Below, in pieces: positions 25,668 to 33,414 of a stretch of 64,000 nucleotides of DNA (the first letter of the stretch is position 1; each line of letters begins with the position of its first letter). The notes under the pieces were generated by a model, which saw nothing but the letters and a program-made list of their open reading frames with translations, made no database searches and had not been told where the DNA came from. The translations under genes were made by a program, and so were the position numbers. The DNA comes from Streptomyces neyagawaensis (GTDB lineage: Bacteria; Actinomycetota; Actinomycetes; Streptomycetales; Streptomycetaceae), in NCBI RefSeq assembly GCF_023516595.1, contig NZ_JAMGBG010000089.1:45791-109790 (forward strand), given 5' to 3'.

Positions 25668-26579
25668 TCAGCTCGTGAGCACCAGCTCCGAGCTGATCGT
25701 CTCCCACAGCGCGTCGAACCACAGCCGGGACTGCTCGACGAAGCTCGCGTCCCGCGGGGCCGAGGCGGCGCCCCGCTCGAAGGCGAACAGCATCGACTGG
25801 GTGCCCTCGGCGTCGTACATCTCCAGCTGCTCGCTGTCCACTTCCGCCTCCGTCCGCTGCACGGTGTAGTACGCGAACAGCGCCTCCGTGCCGTTGAGGA
25901 GGTACAGCTTCACCGGCGGGGTGAACGGCAGCGCGCGGAACGTGACATGGACGTCGACGCCGTGCGTGGACCGCAGGGCCAGCAGGTTGTGCCGCAGCAC
26001 CTGGCCCTGGGCGTTGCGCTGGGCGAGCCAGCGGCGTTGCAGCCGGCCGTCGACCGAGGCGTCGACCGGCGCGGGGAACGCGAGCGGGATGTCCCGGCTC
26101 GGCAGCAGCACCCGCACGTCGACCCTGGCCGGTTTTATGCGCCCCGCGTGAATCTCGCGCAACGGCTCACCCACGGCGAGCGTGAGGGACACCGCTGTGA
26201 GGCAGAGGGCGTCGATCACCACGTGCGGGGCGGCGAAGGCGGCGGATATGCGCGGGGCGAGTTCCACCATGGTGGGGCGCGGCGGCGCTCCGGGACCACC
26301 GGTGAACGTCTTTGCCAGGTCCGGAGCCACCGTCGCGGGGCTCCCCTTGGAAACGTTGGTGAGCAGCTGCTCCGACTGGAGGATGCGCAGCGCCTGGCGG
26401 ACGGCACCGCGCTCCACGCCGAACTCGTCGGCGAGCTTGGCCTGGGTGGGCATGCGCTGTCCCGGTCGCAGCTCGCCGGACCTGATCCGGCGGCGCAACA
26501 CGTCGGCCACCTCGTGATGTGACCTCTGGGGCCGCTGTGACGACTTCCGTCGATCGACGGCCGCACCTTCCCGCTCCAC
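25668..26579 (-). CDS. devE: GntR-family regulator DevE (devA paralogue)
   Basis: A 303-residue close paralogue of DevA, similar end to end: winged helix HEVADVLRRRIRSGELRPGQ, KLADEFGVERGAVRQALRIL, and the same C-terminal LYLLNGTEALFAYYTVQRTE block. In S. coelicolor devE (SCO4188) arose by duplication of devA and has a distinct developmental role. The start is the GTG at 26579; TAATGT six nt upstream fits a leaderless message, and there is no Shine-Dalgarno. Its upstream region is also a duplicate of that of devA, so gene and control region were copied together. Confidence 0.85.
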   Translation of the reverse strand: MEREGAAVDRRKSSQRPQRSHHEVADVLRRRIRSGELRPGQRMPTQAKLADEFGVERGAVRQALRILQSEQLLTNVSKGSPATVAPDLAKTFTGGPGAPPRPTMVELAPRISAAFAAPHVVIDALCLTAVSLTLAVGEPLREIHAGRIKPARVDVRVLLPSRDIPLAFPAPVDASVDGRLQRRWLAQRNAQGQVLRHNLLALRSTHGVDVHVTFRALPFTPPVKLYLLNGTEALFAYYTVQRTEAEVDSEQLEMYDAEGTQSMLFAFERGAASAPRDASFVEQSRLWFDALWETISSELVLTS

Positions 26580-26595
26580 GAACAAACATTACAAC

Positions 26596-26688
26596 TTCGC
26601 GCCATCTTGCGGCAGTTCATGGGAAGGTGGTTATGAGACGACTCCAAGCGGAGATAAGTAAGGAAGAGTTGGTCGCCAACTTCGCTGA
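26596..26688. promoter_or_regulatory. devE upstream control region (duplicated element, copy 2)
   Basis: Homologous to the devA upstream element: exact 14-mer AAGGTGGTTATGAG at 26623-26636 and palindrome AGTTGG-TCG-CCAACT at 26667-26681, at the same spacing (44 nt between 14-mer start and palindrome start in both copies). Confidence 0.6.
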
Positions 26689-26716
26689 CATGGTCAAACT
26701 TTCAGCTTGTTGGTGA
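26633..26716 (+). CDS. possible 27-residue peptide divergent from devE
   Basis: An ATG at 26633 preceded by AAGGTGG opens a 27-residue frame ending TGA at 26714-26716, with the segment EELVANFADMVKL. The equivalent ATG before devA (25323) opens AELVTNLVKLAE at the same residue positions (E12-L13-V14-x-N16). Shared spacing and Shine-Dalgarno suggest either a duplicated short coding sequence or a duplicated operator that happens to be open. The devA copy has no stop nearby, which argues against coding. Function unknown. Confidence 0.3.
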   Translation: MRRLQAEISKEELVANFADMVKLSACW

Positions 26717-26779
26717 CCTGGCTCACACAGACCGACCGATCGACCTCCCTTCCGGAGGGGAGCCGGGAGTTCGACCGGT

Positions 26780-26845
26780 TCGCACAGTCACAACTGAATG
26801 GCACAGCCACAACTGAATGCGCAGCCACAACCACAACTGAATAGC
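26780..26845. repeat. ACAACTGAAT repeats
   Basis: Three copies of CACAACTGAAT (10-mer ACAACTGAAT at 26790, 26809 and 26833) with CACAGCC/GCAGCCACAAC between. The AT-rich repeats stand out in GC-rich DNA, between the devE upstream region and the Eis gene end. The roughly 330-nt gap 26586-26918 holds no other gene I can support. Confidence 0.8.
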
Positions 26846-26918
26846 TACGGATGCAGCACACCCGCACACCGAGGAAAGGTCGAACGACAACTCCCGGGTC
26901 CCGGCGGCGGACCCGACA

Positions 26919-28172
26919 TCAGAAGAGGTCCGGGCACCACGGGCGCCTGGACGTCCGCAGCAGGGCGTCGGCGACAGCGGCGGCGCCCTTCCGCTGTTCC
27001 CCGACCCGGCCGAGCGCGACGAGTCGCACCGCCGACTCGTCGCCCAGCCACAGCGTGGCGAGGTCCGCGACGTCCAGCACCAGATCGCCGTCCTCGCTCG
27101 TCGGCACACAACTCACGCCGTCCGGACCGGCGTCCAGTCGGTAGCGCCCGGCCGCGAACCGGCCGCCGTCGACGATCTCCAGCACCAGCGTCCCGGTCCC
27201 CGCGTACGTCCGCGCCTCCAGGGCCCGTACGACGTCCAGGATCCGCACCCACAACCAGTCGGCCTGGGCGGTGACGCGCGCGGCGCGCGGGTCGGGGAAG
27301 AACTGCGGGAGGAGGTCGTCGGGGGCCCGCCAGCCCGTCTTGACCTTGGTGATCCAGTCGATCGAGCACAGGAAGTGCCACAGGGCGCGCTCGGCGGCCG
27401 GGGTCGTCGCGATCAGCCAGTTGACGTCGGCCGTGTTGTGCGGCTGCTTGTCGTGCCAGTTGTCGTCCGACTCGTACGAGACGAGGCCCTGGACCTCGCC
27501 GGCCGCCGAGCGGTACACGGCGTAGAACGGCTCGGTCCACGACGAGACGATGCCCCGCTCACCGGTGTTGAGCCGCCACCAACGCTCTTCGCGGTCCACG
27601 GCACCCGGCTGGGCGAGACGCAGCCGCTCGTGCAGTTCCGGGCCCAGCTTGCGGACGTCGGCCCCGTCGACGAGGTCGATGCGGCCGCCGTCGGCCGGGC
27701 CGGACCAGCGGGCGTCGAGTCCGGTGCGGGGCACGTCGATCGTCCACTGGGTGGTCCACGTGGCGGGGCCGAACCCGTAGCGGCCGTAGATCGGGTACTC
27801 GGCGGCGATCAGCGTGGCGACGACGTCTCCGCGGTCCTTCGCGGCGGCGAGGTCCTCGGCCATCATCCGGGTCAGGAGGCCCCGGCGGCGGTGCGTGGGG
27901 CTGACCGTGACGTTCGAGATGGCGTCGGCGGGGACGGCGGCGCCGCCCACGACCGTCAGCCGCTGCGGGAACGAACGGAACGTGGCGACGCAGCGGTCCC
28001 CGTCGAAAGCGCCGAGCGTGCGGGCCGGGATGATGTGCGCGGTGCGGTCCTTGAGCTCCTGCTCGGACCAGGTCTCCGGCGGCCGCAGGAACCCGGTGTT
28101 CAGCGCGCGGATCCAATCGGCCTTGTCGTCCTCGCCGATGGCACGCACGACGATGTCCTGGGAGGGGCTCAT
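26919..28172 (-). CDS. Eis-type GNAT N-acetyltransferase
   Basis: A 417-residue protein of the Eis (enhanced intracellular survival) family: N-terminal GNAT domain with CoA motif VSPTHRRRGLLTRMM near residue 92, a second degenerate GNAT domain (about 200-300, ERWWRLNTGERGIV), and a C-terminal SCP2-like region ending in a free carboxylate Phe (RRPWCPDLF). In Eis that terminal carboxylate acts as general base, and the expected Tyr is in PIYGRYGFGPATW. Eis proteins acetylate amines such as aminoglycosides at several positions; streptomycete members have unknown native substrates. Single gene unit. Confidence 0.85.
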   Translation of the reverse strand: MSPSQDIVVRAIGEDDKADWIRALNTGFLRPPETWSEQELKDRTAHIIPARTLGAFDGDRCVATFRSFPQRLTVVGGAAVPADAISNVTVSPTHRRRGLLTRMMAEDLAAAKDRGDVVATLIAAEYPIYGRYGFGPATWTTQWTIDVPRTGLDARWSGPADGGRIDLVDGADVRKLGPELHERLRLAQPGAVDREERWWRLNTGERGIVSSWTEPFYAVYRSAAGEVQGLVSYESDDNWHDKQPHNTADVNWLIATTPAAERALWHFLCSIDWITKVKTGWRAPDDLLPQFFPDPRAARVTAQADWLWVRILDVVRALEARTYAGTGTLVLEIVDGGRFAAGRYRLDAGPDGVSCVPTSEDGDLVLDVADLATLWLGDESAVRLVALGRVGEQRKGAAAVADALLRTSRRPWCPDLF

Positions 28173-28263
28173 GAACCCACGCTAGGGGGTGCGCGGACCG
28201 GCTGTCGCGGGGTTTTCGAGCGCGGCGGGCAGGGGGCCGGGGGGGGTGCGTTGGCGGGTGCGG

Positions 28264-28412
28264 GTGGGTGGGGGTTGCTCGCGCAGTTCCCCGCGCCCCT
28301 GAAAAGCGACCGGGGCTGCGCCCCGTGCTTTCAACGGCGACACCTGCTGAAGGGCGGGCCGCAGGCCCGTTCCCTTCAGGGGCGCGGGGAACTGCGCGAG
28401 GAACCACGACGG
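28264..28412. repeat. dispersed intergenic repeat, copy A (fold-back)
   Basis: Large inverted repeat: GCGCAGTTCCCCGCGCCCCT at 28281-28300 pairs with AGGGGCGCGGGGAACTGCGC at 28378-28397. Its 28281-28368 segment reappears inverted and almost identical at 36992-37080. Fills most of the roughly 300-nt gap between Eis and asparaginase. Confidence 0.85.
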
Positions 28413-28478
28413 ACCCGCGGCCGCCGAACCGACAAGCGCCCCCGCCCCACTGGGCGCCCCCTCAAACACCAGGCGCCC

Positions 28479-29552
28479 TCAGAACACCGCCCGTACCTCC
28501 CCCACCATCCGCCCACCCCCCAGCAACGGCAGCCGGCTGATCCGGGAGATCACCGGCCCCTCCACCCCCATCAGCGTCAACGCCCGCCCGAGCACCGGCC
28601 CCAACGCCCGCCCCCCACCGTCGTCGACCTTGAACGCGAGGGCCCGGCCGTCGGGCAGCGCCACCGCCTGGACCGCCTCCGCGCCCATCTTGGACAACGC
28701 ACCCGGCACCTCCCGCATGAGCCACGTGTCGTGGCGGCGCGTACCGGCGACGTACTCGGGATGGGCCCGCATCGCGTCGGCCACCCGGCGCTCCGCGGAC
28801 CCCTCCGGCGCGAGCACGAACGAGCGGAACGCACGGGCCAGCCCCGTGAGACTGATCGCCATCAACGGGGCACCGCAGCCGTCCACACCCACCGCCGCCA
28901 CCGGCTCCCCCGCGGCCTCCTCGACCACCGTGCGGATGAGCCGCTGGAGGGGATGGTCCGGCTCCAGGTACGACGCGAGGGGCCACCCCCGCAGCGCCGC
29001 CGCCGCGAGCATCGCCGTGTGCTTGCCGGAGCAGTTCATGGTGACCCGGTCGCGGACACCGCCTGCGGCCAGATACTCCTCCGCCTCCACCCGGTCCAAC
29101 GGCAGATCCTCCGGGCACCCCAGCGCCTGCGCGTCGAGCCCGGACTCCGCGAGCATCTTCCGTACGAGGTCCCGGTGGAACGTCTCCCCCGAGTGGCTCG
29201 CGGCGGCCAGCGCCAGCCGCTCGCCCGCGAGGTCGAGCCCCGCCCGCAGCACGCCGGCGGCCTGCATCGGCTTGTTCGCGGACCTGGGGAAGACGGGCGC
29301 CGTCACGTCGCCCCAGGCCCGCTCCACGGCCCCGTCCGCGCCCAGCAGCACGAGGCTTCCCCGATGCCGCCCCTCGACGAACCCCGACCGCACGAGCTCC
29401 GCGAGAACGGGCGGAACAGACACCTCACCGGACCCGGCAGTCGTCCCCCGTCCTCCTGACCCGGCAGCCGTCCCCGCTCCACCGGATCCGGCAGTCGTCT
29501 CAACGGGGCCGGACGCGGCGGGTATCTCCGGCTCTATGGGGTTCGCGGGCAT
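28479..29552 (-). CDS. asparaginase, type II-like (PF06089 family)
   Basis: A 357-residue protein of the asparaginase family common in actinobacteria and rhizobia, which hydrolyses L-asparagine to aspartate and ammonia. Family blocks: VRSGFVEGRHRGSLVLLGAD near residue 55, FPRSANKPMQAAGVLRAG near 88, ALAAASHSGETFHRDLV near 115, NCSGKHTAMLAAA near 173, and VDGCGAPLMAISL near 225; the SGKHT Ser/Lys pair is the likely active site. The first 45 residues carry Gly/Ser repeats (AGSGGAGTAAGSGGRG) with no clear export signal. Single gene; glnR lies 10 kb away. Confidence 0.85.
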   Translation of the reverse strand: MPANPIEPEIPAASGPVETTAGSGGAGTAAGSGGRGTTAGSGEVSVPPVLAELVRSGFVEGRHRGSLVLLGADGAVERAWGDVTAPVFPRSANKPMQAAGVLRAGLDLAGERLALAAASHSGETFHRDLVRKMLAESGLDAQALGCPEDLPLDRVEAEEYLAAGGVRDRVTMNCSGKHTAMLAAAALRGWPLASYLEPDHPLQRLIRTVVEEAAGEPVAAVGVDGCGAPLMAISLTGLARAFRSFVLAPEGSAERRVADAMRAHPEYVAGTRRHDTWLMREVPGALSKMGAEAVQAVALPDGRALAFKVDDGGGRALGPVLGRALTLMGVEGPVISRISRLPLLGGGRMVGEVRAVF

Positions 29553-29642
29553 CGGCGGTCACCTTCCGGTACGGGAGCGGCGGGATCTCACTCCGGTACC
29601 CAACACCGGCCACCCGCCACACCATGCCCGCCCCACCATGCC

Positions 29643-29681
29643 CGTCGCCCCGGCTCCGCGGTCACCGGAGCCGGGGCGACG
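29643..29681 (-). terminator. hairpin terminator after rsiG
   Basis: Perfect 16-bp stem CGTCGCCCCGGCTCCG / CGGAGCCGGGGCGACG with a 7-nt loop, 29-67 nt downstream of the rsiG stop. Confidence 0.75.
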
Positions 29682-29709
29682 AGCCGAAGCGGCGGTCGTA
29701 CCCGGTGTC

Positions 29710-30348
29710 TCAGAGGAGCAGGTCGTCCACCTGTGCCTCACCCTCGCGGTAGCGCCGCGCGATCTCGGCGCTGCACTCGTCCGCCGTGCGCTGGAGCCGC
29801 TGACGGCGGCCGGACACCTGCTGCTCGTAGCGGACGAGGCGGCCGAGCCCGGCGGTGAGTTCCTCGTCGGTGCGGGCGGCGAGGTCGGACAGTTCGACCT
29901 CGGCGAGCATCTCGGCCGCCAGCAGCCGGTACTCCTCGCCGTGCGGTGTCCCCACGGTGACGTGCCGGGCCGACGAACGGTGCCGGGCCGGCGCGTCGAT
30001 GAGGATCTCGGAGAGCCGGTCGACCAGCGCCGGCGTACGCCCGTCGGAGCCGGACGGCTGTGCCGTACCCCCTCGGCGTGCCAACTCGGCGCGCAGGATG
30101 TCGATCCGGCCCTGGAGCAGCCGCCGCACATAGCTGAGGTCGGCCTCGTCCCGCTGGGCGTCCCGGCGCAGGGTGCGCAGCTCCGGCAGTCGCAGCCGGG
30201 ACAGGTCGTGCTCCGGCGGGTCCGGCGGCACCAGTGGTTCGCTGTCCGTGCGCTGGACCGGCGGCCGGCGGATCCCGGGTGCGGGCCCCGGTCCCGTCCG
30301 GGCAAATGTGGCAGTGCCCGGGGGCTGCCCGGTACTCGATGTGCTCAT
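29710..30348 (-). CDS. rsiG: c-di-GMP-responsive anti-sigma factor RsiG
   Basis: A 212-residue protein with both signature RsiG motifs E-x3-S-x2-R-x3-Q-x3-D. The first uses E68, S72, R75, Q79, D83 (EADLSYVRRLLQGRID); the second uses E175, S179, R182, Q186, D190 (EQQVSGRRQRLQRTAD). In Streptomyces RsiG binds a c-di-GMP dimer through these helices and then holds the sporulation sigma factor WhiG inactive. The N-terminal 45 residues are Pro-rich and disordered; the rest is a helical hairpin. Start is the ATG at 30348; the frame extends further upstream without support. whiG itself is not in the window. Confidence 0.95.
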   Translation of the reverse strand: MSTSSTGQPPGTATFARTGPGPAPGIRRPPVQRTDSEPLVPPDPPEHDLSRLRLPELRTLRRDAQRDEADLSYVRRLLQGRIDILRAELARRGGTAQPSGSDGRTPALVDRLSEILIDAPARHRSSARHVTVGTPHGEEYRLLAAEMLAEVELSDLAARTDEELTAGLGRLVRYEQQVSGRRQRLQRTADECSAEIARRYREGEAQVDDLLL

Positions 30349-30564
30349 GCGCCTCAACCGTCCCCTCGACCGGTGTGTGTGAGCATGGTGCCACTCTCGG
30401 TGGCCACGATGGACCGAGTCCCCCCGATCCACCCCCAGATGGTCGCTAATGGATCAATAAGAAAGACCGGGCAAAGTGCGCTTCAAACGCCCGTGATCAC
30501 AAACCCCCCGTAAGGAGGACCCCCTCACGCACGGCTGATGGACGGCGGCGGCATGATGGTCGGC

Positions 30565-30990
30565 ATGCGTGCGGTGGTGCAGAGGGTCGACGGCGCGAGC
30601 GTCGTCGTGGACGGTGAGACGGTCGGGGCGATCGAGGGCGAGGGCCTGTGCGTCCTGGTCGGGGTGACCCACGAGGACACGAAGGAGAAGGCCGCGCAGC
30701 TGGCGCGGAAGCTATGGTCGCTGCGGATGCTGAACGACGAGAAGTCGTGCAGCGACATCGACGCGCCGCTGCTCGTGATCAGCCAGTTCACCCTGTACGG
30801 GGATGCCCGCAAGGGCCGTCGGCCCACGTGGAACGCGGCGGCGCCGGGCGATGTCGCGGAGCCGCTCGTCGACGAGGTGGTCGCCCAGTTGCGGGCCCTG
30901 GGGGCGACGGTGGCGACGGGACGGTTCGGCGCGAAGATGCGGGTGTCCCTGACGAACGACGGCCCCTTCACGGTCCTGCTGGAGATGTAG
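30565..30990 (+). CDS. dtd: D-aminoacyl-tRNA deacylase
   Basis: A 141-residue enzyme that removes D-amino acids (and glycine) wrongly attached to tRNA, recycling the tRNA. Both family motifs are present: SQFTLYGDARKG near residue 75 and the C-terminal NDGPFTVLLEM, which holds the cross-subunit Gly-Pro (the second motif reads NDGPFT where E. coli has NDGPVT). Length equals the family norm. The ATG at 30565 starts exactly at the first strand MRAVVQRVDGASV; an in-frame ATG at 30538 is unlikely. A hairpin follows the stop at once. Confidence 0.95.
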   Translation: MRAVVQRVDGASVVVDGETVGAIEGEGLCVLVGVTHEDTKEKAAQLARKLWSLRMLNDEKSCSDIDAPLLVISQFTLYGDARKGRRPTWNAAAPGDVAEPLVDEVVAQLRALGATVATGRFGAKMRVSLTNDGPFTVLLEM

Positions 30991-31020
30991 GGGCGCCCGG
31001 CCGACCACGGCCGAGCGCCC
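30991..31020 (+). terminator. hairpin terminator after dtd
   Basis: GGGCGC-cc-GGCCG / CGGCC-ga-GCGCCC, with an internal 2x2 mismatch and a 4-nt loop, starting at the base after the dtd stop. Confidence 0.6.
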
Positions 31021-31081
31021 TCACCGAGCCGAACGGGCCCTACGCCCCTGCGGCCCGACAGCCCCACGGCCCCCTACGGCC

Positions 31082-32047
31082 CTACGGCTCGACGATCACT
31101 TCCTGGGCCGCCGCGGTCGTGTCCGCCAGGAGCGGCGCGTCCACGGGGACGTTCCGCTTCACCAGGGCCAGCGCGACCGGGCCCAGCTCGTGGTGGCGTA
31201 CCGACGTGGTGATGAAGCCGAGCTTGCGGCCCTCGGGGCCGTCGTCGGCGAGCCGGATGTCCGTGCCGGGGGGCGGCAGGTGTACCTCGCTGCCGTCGAG
31301 GTGGAGGAAGACCAGCCGACGCGGCGGCTTGCCCAGGTTCTGCACACGGGCGACCGTCTCCTGGCCGCGGTAGCAGCCCTTCTGGAGGTGCACCGCCGAG
31401 CCGATCCAGCCCAGCTCGTGCGGAATGGTGCGGTGGTCGGTCTCGAAGCCCAGGCGGGGCCGGTGCTGCTCGACGCGCAGCGCCTCGTAGGCGAGCAGGC
31501 CCGCCGCCGGGCCGGCCTTCTCGGCGTACGTCTCCAGGTCCGCCCGCGGGAGGAACAGGTCACGGCCGTACGGCGTCTCGCGGACGACGACGCCCTCGGG
31601 GACCTCGGTGATCGACCCGGCGGGGAGGTGGACGACCGCGAAGTCGTCCGTGCGGTCGGCGACCTCGACCCGGTAGAAGAACTTCATCGACTCCAGGTAC
31701 GCGAGCAGCGCCTCCCGGGTGCCGGGCTCGATGTGGGCCCACACCGTCTCGCCGTCGTCGACGAGGTACAGGGCGTGCTCGATGTGGCCGTTGGCGGAGA
31801 GGATGAGGGCCTCGGTGGCCTGGCCGGTCGGGAGTTCGCTGACGTGCTGGGTGAGCAGCAGATGCAGCCAACTGAGCCGGTCCTGGCCGGTGACGGTGAT
31901 GACGCCCCGGTGGGAGAGGTCGACGAATCCGGTGCCGTCGGCGAGAGCGCGCTGTTCGCGGAACAGATCGCCGTAGTGGGCGGCGACACCTTCGTCCACG
32001 CCCTCCGCGGGGACGGCGCCGGGCAGGGACAGCAGAGGGCTTTTCAT
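31082..32047 (-). CDS. ygfZ: folate-binding YgfZ-family iron-sulfur/tRNA repair protein
   Basis: A 321-residue protein of the YgfZ/glycine-cleavage-T-like family. The family hallmark KGCYRGQE is seen near residue 225 (HLQKGCYRGQETVARVQNLG), with an N-terminal aminomethyltransferase-like fold (FVDLSHRGVITVTGQDRLSW). YgfZ proteins bind tetrahydrofolate and help maintain some Fe-S enzymes such as MiaB. Last gene of the minus-strand operon small membrane protein, nitrobindin-like, nur, ygfZ; only 10 nt separate it from nur. Confidence 0.88.
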   Translation of the reverse strand: MKSPLLSLPGAVPAEGVDEGVAAHYGDLFREQRALADGTGFVDLSHRGVITVTGQDRLSWLHLLLTQHVSELPTGQATEALILSANGHIEHALYLVDDGETVWAHIEPGTREALLAYLESMKFFYRVEVADRTDDFAVVHLPAGSITEVPEGVVVRETPYGRDLFLPRADLETYAEKAGPAAGLLAYEALRVEQHRPRLGFETDHRTIPHELGWIGSAVHLQKGCYRGQETVARVQNLGKPPRRLVFLHLDGSEVHLPPPGTDIRLADDGPEGRKLGFITTSVRHHELGPVALALVKRNVPVDAPLLADTTAAAQEVIVEP

Positions 32048-32057
32048 ACGACTAAGC

Positions 32058-32585
32058 CTACGACTCGGTATTTGAATCTTTCAGGTCGTCAGGGGCGCTC
32101 CGGCCCGTGTCACCCCCACCGCCGCCGCTCGGCGGCGCGGCCTTCCCGCTGCGCGCCGCCTTCTCGGCCTTCGCGGAGCAGTCCGCGCAGCGGCCGAAGA
32201 TCGCGAAGTGCTTCATGTCCGTGTCGAAGCCGAACGTCTCGCGCAGCTTGTCCGTGAACTCGGCGGCCACCGAGACATCGGCCTCGATGACCGTGGTGCA
32301 GTCCCGGCACACGAGGTGGATGTGGTGGTGCCGGTCGGCCAGGTGGTACGTCGGCGCGCCGTGCCCCAGGTGGGCGTGGCTGACCAGCCCCAGCTCCTCC
32401 AGGAGCTCCAGGGTCCGGTAGACGGTGGAAATGTTGACCCCCGACGCCGTCTTCCTCACTTCGGCGAGGATGTCGTCGGGGGTCGCGTGCTCCAGGGTGT
32501 CCACGGCTTCGAGCACAAGCTGCCGCTGCGGCGTCAGGCGGTAACCGCGCTGCCGCAGATCAGTCTTCCAGTCGGTGCTCACCAC
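32058..32585 (-). CDS. nur: nickel-responsive Fur-family regulator Nur
   Basis: A 175-residue Fur-family repressor matching S. coelicolor Nur (SCO4179) through most of its length: MVSTDWKTDLRQRGYRLTPQ, NISTVYRTLELLEELGLVSH, DRHHHIHLVCRDC and FAIFGRCADCSAKAEK. Nur with Ni2+ represses nickel uptake and the iron superoxide dismutase gene sodF, which allows the nickel SodN to take over. The histidine cluster HHHIH forms part of the Nur nickel site; CRDC and CADC can bind structural zinc. After residue 145 there is a Gly/Ser/Asp-rich extension beyond the usual Nur end. Two adjacent GTG codons can start it. Confidence 0.93.
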   Translation of the reverse strand: MVSTDWKTDLRQRGYRLTPQRQLVLEAVDTLEHATPDDILAEVRKTASGVNISTVYRTLELLEELGLVSHAHLGHGAPTYHLADRHHHIHLVCRDCTTVIEADVSVAAEFTDKLRETFGFDTDMKHFAIFGRCADCSAKAEKAARSGKAAPPSGGGGGDTGRSAPDDLKDSNTES

Positions 32586-32601
32586 ACTGGAAGTCTAATG
32601 A

Positions 32602-33177
32602 CTACTTGAAGAAGGCGATGCCGTCGTCCGGCATGTCGTCGGGGAGGGCCTTGGCCCAGCGCTCGACGTCCTCCGGGGTGACGACCTTCTTCAGGTGGGC
32701 GGACATGTAGGGGCGCAGCTCGACCTCGGGGGTCTGCTTCTCGCCGACCCACATGAGGTCGCTGTTGACGTAGCCGTACAGCCGCTTGCCGCCGGTGTAG
32801 GGGCCGGAGGCGGCGGTCCGGGCGACGGCGTCGGTGACCAGGTCGATCTGGGGCTTCTTGTCGGCGAGCTCGCCGTACCAGACCTCGACGACACCGTCGT
32901 TGCGGACCATGGTGACCTCGACCTTGCGGTCGGCGTCGATCCGCCAGAAACCGGACTCGGACTCCAGCGGACGGACCTTGTTGCCCTCGTTGTCCAGCAC
33001 CCAGGAGTGGGAGTGGTACTCGAGGAAGTCCCGGCCGTCGTGGGTGAAGGAGACCTCCTGGCCGAAGTTGCACTTCTCGGCGCCGGGGAAGTCGTGGACG
33101 CCCGCACCGGACCAGTTCCCGAGCAGGAAAGCGAGGGGGACGAGGTCCTTGTGAAGGTCGGACGGGATCTCGATCAT
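32602..33177 (-). CDS. nitrobindin-like FABP-family heme protein
   Basis: A 191-residue ten-stranded beta-barrel protein of the nitrobindin (THAP4-like/FABP-like) family. The family signature GNWSGAG is near residue 20, with LEYHSHSW near 53 and the C-terminal SAHLKKV whose His is a candidate heme-iron ligand. Relatives bind ferric heme and isomerise peroxynitrite to nitrate. Start ATG at 33177, 25 nt after the small membrane gene and 16 nt before nur, so it is co-transcribed. A link between nickel/superoxide control and peroxynitrite removal is plausible inference. Confidence 0.85.
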   Translation of the reverse strand: MIEIPSDLHKDLVPLAFLLGNWSGAGVHDFPGAEKCNFGQEVSFTHDGRDFLEYHSHSWVLDNEGNKVRPLESESGFWRIDADRKVEVTMVRNDGVVEVWYGELADKKPQIDLVTDAVARTAASGPYTGGKRLYGYVNSDLMWVGEKQTPEVELRPYMSAHLKKVVTPEDVERWAKALPDDMPDDGIAFFK

Positions 33178-33202
33178 GAGTGGCGGTTCCTGGAGTGGTC
33201 GG

Positions 33203-33301
33203 TCAGCGCTGGCCCTGGTACAGCTTCTTCACAGCCAGTCCGGTGAAGGCGAGAACGCCGACACAGACCGCGACCAGCAGGAGTTCGAAGAAGAGTTCCA
33301 C
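33203..33301 (-). CDS. 32-residue membrane peptide, first gene of the nur operon
   Basis: A short gene: GTG at 33301 with GAGGAG 6 nt upstream, stop TGA at 33203-33205. The peptide is acidic/hydrophobic at first (ELFFELLLVAVCVGVLAFTG), then basic (LAVKKLYQGQR): one transmembrane helix with N-out/C-in charge bias. It is 25 nt upstream of the nitrobindin-like gene, which suggests one message. Function unknown; coding is supported by the Shine-Dalgarno box and the clean single-helix pattern. Confidence 0.75.
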   Translation of the reverse strand: MELFFELLLVAVCVGVLAFTGLAVKKLYQGQR

Positions 33302-33414
33302 GGGGTGCTCCTCGAAATGAGCGAAGGTTCGGTACTACACAGGGCCGACCCCCAGCTTACGCGGCCCGGCCCGGGGACGGTCGGTGAGGTCCGCGTGGTC
33401 GCGTGCGATCGGCG

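Noticed and set aside
30513..30519. AAGGAGG box before dtd
   Set aside because: No start codon lies at a usable distance downstream, so it is not assigned to a gene.
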